DNA of 33,103 bases from Schizochytrium sp. CCTCC M209059. Its lineage: Eukaryota > Sar > Bigyra > Thraustochytrida > Thraustochytriidae. The stretch lies in assembly GCA_000818945.1 (NCBI GenBank), contig KN805457.1, positions 13,234 through 46,336 of the forward strand. The letters run 5' to 3'. The notes below the pieces were generated by a model that did no database searches, had not been told where the DNA came from, and saw only the letters and a program-made list of their open reading frames with translations. Positions 27,501 through 33,103 of the stretch are shown piece after piece; positions within the stretch are counted from its first letter, which is position 1, and each line of letters starts with the position of its first letter. Position numbers and translations under genes: made by a program.

Positions 27501-28902
27501 CTTCTTCGTCAAGATCGCCGACATCGAGGCCAGCAGCTGCGTTGTGGTCGATGTTCTCGGTCTCCTCAACAGATGCAGCATCGTCGTCGTCACGAATCTC
27601 AAACTCGTCGTCGATCAGTTCGCCGTTACGGACGGGTATCCAATCTGCAACATTGTAATGGGCGGCCGCAGCTGCTGCTGCAGCGTCGGCTTCGGCTGCG
27701 GCCCGAGCTTCGACTGAGGCTGCGGACTCTGCATCAATACTTGCATTTTCTGCTGCATTTGCCGCGGCTGCGGCCGCCACTGCGGCTTGACGCGTGCCTT
27801 GCATAGGCTCTGACCAGTGCGGTAGCACGGCTGGAGTATCGGCGTGCGGGACGGGGCTACTATTCTCCGAGTCCTTTTCAAAGCTCTCGCACGCGGTATC
27901 CCTTGTTTCCTCTTCTTTCTCTTGCCCGTTTTCTTGTACATGTGTTGCAAGGTTTACTTCTGCGTCGTCGGATTGGTTTGCTGTGCCGGTATCTTGTGCC
28001 AAGGGGTCTTCTTCCAGCATTGGGCCCTCATTCGCCTCGTCGAGGCCCGGGGCAGCCTCAACGTGGGCGTCTACTTCATGTGCGTCAGCATCCTGTTCGT
28101 GATCCTGTTCATCGAGTTCGTCGTCGTCGGCCTCTGGGACGTCCTCGTCGTCGTCGGCATCAATGTCGTTAAAGAAGTCATGTTCGCGCACGAAATCAAC
28201 CACAGAAATAAGTGTCAAAAAGGAGACGAAAATACCAGCAGATGCACAAACACCGACACCCCAACTCGTGTACAGGCCGCCATCGAGAGCCATGCGCAAA
28301 CGCGCCTGAAAATTGCCTAGACTACCCTGCTGTTGTGGGAGATGCGTTTGCTGACCGTGCTGCAGCAGCAAGTCTTCGGGAGTCCCTGGATCAAGTCTAT
28401 CGAGCTTGCCAAGAGAAAGAATTCTGAACATGACACAGGTTGCGATGGGGATGAAGACGCCCCAAGTAATGGCTACAACAATGATGCGACCAATGAAGGG
28501 GAGCGTCCTCATGCCGCGGACGATGGAGAGGCGCAGAAACTCTGCAACGGTGAGCGATTGTGGAGCACCTGGCTCGTACACGGGAGTGAATCTGAACTTG
28601 TGCCCGCAGAGCTCGCAATTTGGCCTGCTTCCTGTCGCCGAGGCGCTGTGCGATAGCCACTCCATGAGGCAGTCTTCGTGGACAAATTTGATGCTGCCTG
28701 CGCAAACGCAAGGATGGTACAGAGGTCTTTTATCCTCGACGCCGCATCTGCAAATGCGGCAGATTTCCTCGTCCTCGAGGGACTCGCTGTCCCTGGCATG
28801 TCCGCGGTCATCAACCGCGGACAACAACGTCGTCTGCTCTGGGGCCTCGCGTGCAGGCTCGTCCTCGAGCGGGCGTGCCTCTGCGTCGCCCTGCATAGCC
28901 AT
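24595..28902 (-). CDS. Doa10/MARCH6-type ER membrane RING-CH E3 ubiquitin ligase
   Basis: 1435 residues, one frame. An N-terminal RING-CH (C4HC3) finger has ligands C48, C51, C65, C67, H75, C78, C96 and C99, with the Trp (W82) typical of E2 contact. The rest is a multi-pass membrane protein with over a dozen hydrophobic segments, first near 135-160. It ends in RYLIGKRLHN, a match to the conserved C-terminal element of Doa10/MARCH6 needed for substrate turnover. The family ubiquitinates misfolded proteins and sterol-pathway enzymes for ER-associated degradation. It is longer than human MARCH6 (910) and similar to yeast Doa10 (1319). Extra length comes from acidic and alanine-rich cytosolic inserts (about 250-540) and an Asp/Glu run (about 1015-1045). 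ATG 28902 is the first ATG of the frame. Confidence 0.93.
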   Translation of the reverse strand: MAMQGDAEARPLEDEPAREAPEQTTLLSAVDDRGHARDSESLEDEEICRICRCGVEDKRPLYHPCVCAGSIKFVHEDCLMEWLSHSASATGSRPNCELCGHKFRFTPVYEPGAPQSLTVAEFLRLSIVRGMRTLPFIGRIIVVAITWGVFIPIATCVMFRILSLGKLDRLDPGTPEDLLLQHGQQTHLPQQQGSLGNFQARLRMALDGGLYTSWGVGVCASAGIFVSFLTLISVVDFVREHDFFNDIDADDDEDVPEADDDELDEQDHEQDADAHEVDAHVEAAPGLDEANEGPMLEEDPLAQDTGTANQSDDAEVNLATHVQENGQEKEEETRDTACESFEKDSENSSPVPHADTPAVLPHWSEPMQGTRQAAVAAAAAANAAENASIDAESAASVEARAAAEADAAAAAAAAHYNVADWIPVRNGELIDDEFEIRDDDDAASVEETENIDHNAAAGLDVGDLDEEENERDGFRRNILEDEMEPPADAAADAADPPAVRGLGFFDNDNHDEHDDADDGAGLGEDDDDNHVGDLNVALDELLGLRGPSWVLFHNVMWLLTFNGLYLCVALFAPTTVGAVVLSMSGRVIERATGIRMLSRSDEGFLLRTLHRFRSQQAAQDRDEQMFERSKVWPLERVVPRASLGLEAPAQCTHQGYLEETRHVFTEELRYACLELAALLVGYITVACFLGALFLATRWLRDHARNRRTYQGYDSVTCVLRFMSRTFKVVIIVFLKMGLFPVLLGALLEVAVRDVVAFDPVSRYQFAVDHPVFAVMVLWVAGITHMLVITVVVLELRDLLHPDILHGVIRPKNGDDGLLRSVLEESIARHLRRMALSCAIYTFLVLAFVYIPARILKDANLTIFPSTPVLSYTVLEVQLPIELLCVHIGILGFLEQCKDWICAAIGLWVFKATQFCGLERYLLALPRPKPDEGPDQGFAEDDLVARLFAQTAGVAAAEDEAEAQLAQGEIDAAFPLALRDQDDAALAENDEDTQKGGSGNETDANENVDEEENEDEDEDEDEDEDEDEELVGLDEMQREMVLYARTLLPRKKPWFVVPRLALLLAIGWAVCVVTTVFVVSGPWVFGRILVSLVHLPIQHDPLIFGIGFVVLCTLGNALWQLGHVAAYFPAWTFLQRFAMLEDRSASLRGVIETVRCRLQWVELVASLAILQPWLMGVFVQLVLLFPTQHPLAFLGSLGGNGADGDMDGAGASCVSSCFAVLGTLVGGQADLEYDDITGNARLCDAFGISAAAEESRPLLPAVKYALSALQVSASPLHEWTVGWAVMIIVVAALGAPEALLHLPSLRAMEEDIGRAIVHAVRTLDCSEVLHRYVRTLTMVQLAAVGLPVLMVVASDIIPLFLSNQSVCETYGFVSALRRATAVLILALLIPFFAIRAHRTWQTVHDALRDERYLIGKRLHNMEERQKKYAQRRNEVF

Positions 28903-29114
28903 GCTGTCTGACTGTCTCTGCGCGGACGGACGGTCGGGCTGTTCTGGGCTGGAGCGCTTTTGGCGCTGCTGTTGCTGCTGTACTTTTCACCAAGCTTTTC
29001 CGCGCAGAACCTCGCCTCGACCCGGCCCGGCCCGACTCGCGGCGCGGAGGCGGGGGCGGGGCGCGAGGGAGACGTGCGCGCTCGCGCGCACAGCGCAGCG
29101 CAGCGCCGCCGCGT

Positions 29115-29136
29115 AGTGCAGTGCAGTGCAGTGCAG
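29115..29136. repeat. (GTGCA)4 microsatellite
   Basis: Four GTGCA units plus partials in the Doa10-like gene's 5' flank. Confidence 0.92.
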
Positions 29137-29501
29137 GGCGGGCTCGGCGGAGGCGGCCGCGCACGCTCGCTTGGGCCCTCCTCGGAGGCGCGATCTGGCG
29201 CGATCTGGCGCGCCCGGGCCTTCCTCGCTCGCCTCTTCTCGACCGGGACGCGCGCGCGCGGGAGCGGGCGAAAGGAACGGCGAAAGGGCGGGCGAGAGCG
29301 CGAACGGGCGCCGCGGGGGCAGTCGCGCGCGCAGGTCGCCGGGCACGCGCTCTGCGTTGAAGTCGGCTTTGTTTGAATCGGCGCCCGGAAACCCGCGTGG
29401 CGCGCACCCGCCTCGGGTTCTATAGTTAGGGAACTAGTTTCGCATCTTGCGAGGTTCTGACTTTGTCTCTCTCTGACGGGGGGGCGGGCGGCCAGCAAGC
29501 G

Positions 29502-29530
29502 AAGCCAAGCCAAGCCAAGCCAAGCCAAGC
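29502..29530 (+). repeat. (AAGCC)5 repeat
   Basis: Five perfect AAGCC units plus AAGC. It is the same pentamer as the large array at 32.4-32.9 kb, in the opposite orientation. Confidence 0.95.
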
Positions 29531-29740
29531 AGCCAGGAGGGAGGAGGTACCAAGAGGCGTGGTGTGCAAATAAGCACGTCATTCAGTGCAGACGAGACGG
29601 GAAATTGTGGTGTCTTTTGATGGTGGAAAATGAGAATAAAACAAAGTACTAAGGCAAGTTTTTAAGCAAAATGAATCATCACTTGTCTCATGTGTCAAAT
29701 GGGCTCTCTCTTAAGTCTAAATTACCCGGCATCCAGTCCG

Positions 29741-30043
29741 TCAATTATTGTTGTTGTTGTTGTTGTTGTTGCTTTGAGAGTAATTGATGAATGACGAGGA
29801 CATCGAGGGCAAAGAGTATCCTTGCTGTTGATGTTGTTGCGTTTGTTGCAGTCCTTGCTGCAGTCCTTGCTGCTGCATAAGTAATTGGGCAGTCAACGCT
29901 CCAAGTCCGGTTTGCCCTGGATTTCCAGACTGAAAAAGCTGCTGCTGCGGCTGCTGTTGTTGCTGCTGCCATTGCTGCAGCTGCTGCAGCTGTTGCGCAT
30001 TCAAGTGCCAAACGGCTCCATTAAAGTTCGCTTGTGTCGGATT

Positions 30044-30082
<39 letters not shown>

Positions 30083-30391
30083 GGGTTGTTGCTGCTGTTG
30101 AGGTTGCTGCTGCTGCTGTTGTGACTGTTGCTGCATTTGCTGCTGTTGTTGCTGCAGCTGCAATTGCTGCAATTGCTGCATTTGCTGCATTTGTTGAAGT
30201 TGCTGTATTTGATGTTGCTGAGACATTTCGTGAGTCTGCTTTTGCGACTGCTGCTGTGTCATGCCAGACGAGTTGAAGCCTTGCGGCAGCATGTGGAAGA
30301 GACTGGACGCGATTGACCCCTGCTGTTGCGGTTGTTCCTGTTGCTGCTGATTTTGTTTTTGTTGTTTTTGTTGTTGTGGTTGTTGTGGTGG

Positions 30392-30429
<38 letters not shown>

Positions 30430-30712
30430 GCTGCTGCTGCTGCTGCGGCTGGAACCCCTGGTTCTTGGAACCAGAGGTGAACATCTGGCTCAAGCCACTG
30501 AGAAAGGCTTGCGGAACCTGATTTCCACTGCTACTGTTGCTGTTCATATTGTTGGAAGGGGCGATCGTGGCAGCCCGGCTACTGCTACTGCCGGCTCGAT
30601 TAACGCTGTCGTCACGATTATTGCTTGCATTGGCGCCGGTGTTGTAAATAATGTTGCTGCCGCTATTATTGCTGTCCCCACTACTGCTGTCGGTGCGATT
30701 TTGCTGCTGCAA

Positions 30713-30760
<48 letters not shown>

Positions 30761-32062
30761 AAGGAGCTGCAAGGGCTGCTGGGGCATGTGCATTTGCGAG
30801 GCGAGGTTCTGCTGTTGCGGCTGCATTTGCTGCATTTGCTGCTGCTGTTCTCCAGAGAGAGAGGCAGGGAGCCCGGGCATATTTGCAGCAAAGAAAGGCT
30901 GCGTGTTGTTGTTGCTAAAGGAAGAGACCTGGCCGGGAAAGACACCATGCATCATTTGCGAGTGCGCCAGCATCTCTTGGAGCGAGGAGAAACCATGCTG
31001 ACACAGCCCGCAGAGAAAGGGGGAAAACTGCGCAGAGGCCATTCCAGGTCCGCCATAGACAGCTCCGGTCGAGGACATGGCGGCCATGGTCATGTCGGGT
31101 GCGCCAGACGGCATGTGCACGAGGTTGTTCATCATGACGGGCGGTAAGGCGGTGTTCGCCTTCGTTTTCAGGCAGCTTCGGGCCTCAAGGTGATACTTGA
31201 GACCGTGTCGACCCTTGAAGGTCTTGCCACAGCGCGGGCACTGGAAGTTGCGAATGTCAGCATGAACGCAGGTGAGGTGACGGACGAGGGAGTTTTGCCA
31301 GGAGAAGCTGCGGTTGCAGAGTTTGCACTTGAACTTGCGCGGTCCGACCTCTTCGATGTAGGCCCGGTAGATTCCATTGGCGAGATCGTTGCGGAGTTTC
31401 TGCATGTTGACGTCGGGGAGTGTCAGCGACTGATCTCCTGTTTTCTTACTGTCTAAGCTGTCGTCGTCATTGGACTTGGAAGATTTGTCGGCGCTGTCAT
31501 CGGAGTCGTTGGTTTGGCCGCTGACGGGCTGTTTGTGGTGTCTGTGGCGCTTGTGAGGGCGGTGTTCGCTCCTCTCGGCCTTGGCGTCTTGACCCCGGCG
31601 GGCGAGGTCTTTTTCGACACGGGATTCCTCGTTTTGGTCGTTTCCGCTACCGCCTTGGCTGCTGCCGCTGCCGCTGTCGCTGTGCTTGTGCTTGTGCTGA
31701 TGCTGGTGTTGGTGGTGCCTTATCTTTTTGCGTTTCAGGCTTGCCTTGTCTGCGACTGCTGCGGCGGCCTTGTCGGCGATGTCTCTTGCGACGCTGCCCG
31801 CGTCGGAGACCGCTTCGCCGTGTTTCTGCATGCCCGCGTCGCTCGAGTCCTCCTCGGTACGCGTGTGGCCTTCCGCCAAGTCCGCGTCGGCGTCGGCGTC
31901 CGCGTCGGCGTCGGCGTCCGCGTCCGTGCTTGGGGACGTCGGCGTCCGCACCGCCGCCCCGGGCTTGCGCTGCTGCTGCTCGCGCCGCTTGAGCTGCTGC
32001 TCCACTTTGTACCGCTGCTGCTCCTGCTCCTGCTCCTGCTCCAGGTCCTCCTCGGCGCGCAT
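29741..32062 (-). CDS. Polyglutamine C2H2 zinc-finger protein
   Basis: 773 residues from ATG 32062. The frame remains open for 325 codons upstream to a GTG only because it crosses the pentamer array, so the longer form is rejected. N-terminus: Glu/Gln coiled-coil-like (3-32), an Asp-Ala dipeptide repeat (about 47-61), His-rich basic patches (114-127 and 168-177, possible nuclear localisation), and a Ser/Asp-rich stretch. Fingers: C246, C249, H262, H267; a second with C275, C278, H291 and final ligand Cys297 (C2HC); and a separated third, C351, C354, H367, H372. From about 405 to the end it is Gln-rich, with several pure runs encoded by mixed CAG/CAA and a terminal Asn run. Probably a transcription factor; the Gln/Asn tail could drive self-association. 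Target unknown. Confidence 0.87.
30046..30080 (-). repeat. CAG run encoding polyglutamine
   Basis: About eleven CTG triplets on the + strand (CAG on the coding strand) in the C-terminal Gln-rich tail. Confidence 0.9.
30391..30444 (-). repeat. CAA/CAG run encoding polyglutamine
   Basis: About thirteen GTT-phase triplets (CAA codons) pass into CTG (CAG codons), giving a Gln run of about 18. Confidence 0.9.
30715..30760 (-). repeat. CAG run encoding polyglutamine
   Basis: About fifteen uninterrupted CTG triplets (coding-strand CAG), the longest pure CAG run of the gene and the likeliest to vary in length. Confidence 0.9.
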
Positions 32063-32967
32063 AAGCCCGCGGACGAGGCCGGCTTCGTTCTTCCCGCAGC
32101 TGTGTCTGCTTGCTAGACGCTGTGGGAGAGCCCTCCCCTCCTGCGCCCTCTGGTCGCGCCCGTCGTAGGGGCGCAAGAGGGGCCCCGCCGTGCCAGGCGA
32201 CAAACAGACCACGCCGCTCTCACAAGTACGGCCGTCGCCCCTGGCCTCCCACCGCAGGGCCTGCGTTCTTGCGCGCGGGAAAAAACGCGCCTCAACGGAG
32301 ACCCGAGCGAGCGAGGCTCGCTCCGACGCGACAGCCAACCCTCTCGCCTCCGTCTGCGGACGGCTCGCTCGCCTGCTTGCCTGCCTGCCTGCCTGCCTGC
32401 GTGCTTGGCTTGGCTTGGCTTGGCTTGGCTTGGCTTGGCTTGGCTTGGCTTGGCTTGGCTTGGCTTGGCTTGGCTTGGCTTGGCTTGGCTTGGCTTGGCT
32501 TGGCTTGGCTTGGCTTGGCTTGGCTTGGCTTGGCTTGGCTTGGCTTGGCTTGGCTTGGCTTGGCTTGGCTTGGCTTGGCTTGGCTTGGCTTGGCTTGGCT
32601 TGGCTTGGCTTGGCTTGGCTTGGCTTGGCTTGGCTTGGCTTGGCTTGGCTTGGCTTGGCTTGGCTTGGCTTGGCTTGGCTTGGCTTGGCTTGGCTTGGCT
32701 TGGCTTGGCTTGGCTTGGCTTGGCTTGGCTTGGCTTGGCTTGGCTTGGCTTGGCTTGGCTTGGCTTGGCTTGGCTTGGCTTGGCTTGGCTTGGCTTGGCT
32801 TGGCTTGGCTTGGCTTGGCTTGGCTTGGCTTGGCTTGGCTTGGCTTGGCTTGGCTTGGCTTGGCTTGGCTTGGCTTGGCTTGGCTTGGCTTGGCTTGGCT
32901 TGGCTTGGCTTGGCTTGGCTTGGCTTGGCTTGGCTTGGCCCTCGCTTGCCTGCCTGCCTGCCTGCTT

Positions 32968-33000
<33 letters not shown>

Positions 33001-33103
33001 CGCTGTGCCGAGCTCGCAGGCCGGCAGACGCACGCACGCAAAGCGGGTTTGTTGGTTTCCTTGCCCCCGCGTGCTTTGTAGCAAGCGGAGATTGCTTATC
33101 TGC
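32063..33103. other. 5' flank of the polyQ zinc-finger gene, mostly satellite
   Basis: GC-rich unique sequence (32063-32360), then compound simple-sequence DNA to about 33003, then 100 bp of unremarkable sequence to the window end. No gene is credible here: the 250-320-codon frames on both strands are translations of the repeat. Confidence 0.7.
32403..32939. repeat. (GCTTG)n pentanucleotide array, about 107 copies
   Basis: About 537 bp of essentially perfect GCTTG (CAAGC/AAGCC on the other strand). It is flanked by (TGCC)n tetramers on the left (about 32366-32402) and by (TGCC)n and (TTGC)n on the right (about 32945-33002). It contains no stop codon in most frames and so gives false ORFs encoding AKPSQ or LGLAW repeats. 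It begins about 340 bp upstream of the zinc-finger ATG. The copy number in the assembly may differ from the genome. Confidence 0.97.

Larger units (their letters stand above)
28903..29740. other. GC-rich intergenic region upstream of the Doa10-like gene
   Basis: It is the promoter and leader for the Doa10-like gene and the 3' flank of the polyQ zinc-finger gene. Long open frames at 28960-29425 on both strands are low-complexity Arg/Ala and are rejected as genes. It contains a doubled CGCGATCTGG word (about 29189-29208) and two pentamer repeats. Confidence 0.55.

Noticed and set aside
27313..28320. Several 100-160-codon plus-strand frames with Val/Cys-rich or Ser-rich translations
   Set aside because: Antisense shadows of the Asp/Glu/Ala-rich inserts in the Doa10-like gene.
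29187..29212. Doubled CGCGATCTGG word, echoed by GCGATCTGG at the window start
   Set aside because: Short, and only two local copies; no reason to call a functional element.
32063..33037. N-terminal extension of the polyQ zinc-finger protein through the repeat array
   Set aside because: It begins at GTG, has no ATG before 32062, and is mostly satellite translation.
32113..33084. Open frames of 250-320 codons on both strands encoding AKPSQ or LGLAWLGLAW repeats
   Set aside because: They are translations of the pentamer array, which lacks stops in these frames. There is no unique domain and overlapping frames are equally open.

Overview
The window looks like nuclear DNA of a eukaryotic microbe. 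All thirteen recognisable genes read as single uninterrupted frames. They have no ribosome-binding sites and no bacterial operon structure, and they include strictly eukaryotic families: a Doa10/MARCH6 ER ubiquitin ligase, C2H2 zinc-finger proteins with polyglutamine, a Sec14-like protein and a membrane-anchored cytochrome b5 reductase. Compact intronless genes, GC-rich leaders and abundant 4-6 bp microsatellites would fit a thraustochytrid-like stramenopile. That placement is inference and needs a database search.

Left third (1-12.3 kb): six consecutive same-strand genes encode paralogous multi-pass membrane proteins of a family I do not recognise. All share an N-terminal basic/Ser motif, a membrane core with six charged or polar residues at equivalent positions, and a soluble loop with a His-x-His-Asp/Asn-Glu motif. 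Copies 2 and 3 are closest to each other, as are copies 4 and 5. Copies 1 and 6, at the two ends, are the most divergent. This array is the most likely undescribed system here.

Middle (12.5-17.5 kb): a CRAL-TRIO (Sec14-like) lipid-binding protein (-), a probable mitochondrial malonyl-CoA:ACP transacylase (-), and an NADH-cytochrome b5 reductase (+). All three touch lipid metabolism, but nothing shows co-regulation.

Right half (18.2-33.1 kb): a four-finger C2H2 protein (-); a 2.5 kb GC-rich gene-free divergent region; a membrane protein with a cysteine-rich extracytoplasmic domain and a PqiA-like C-terminal half (+); a 1435-residue Doa10/MARCH6-type E3 ligase (-); and a polyglutamine C2H2 protein (-). 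Upstream of the last gene lies a roughly 537 bp pentanucleotide array, about 107 copies of GCTTG, which is open in every reading frame it touches and creates long false ORFs.

Several apparent ORF starts are GTG or TTG. Where that happened I moved the start to the first in-frame ATG, supported by paralogue alignment or domain limits. No tRNA, rRNA, CRISPR or recognisable transposon was seen.
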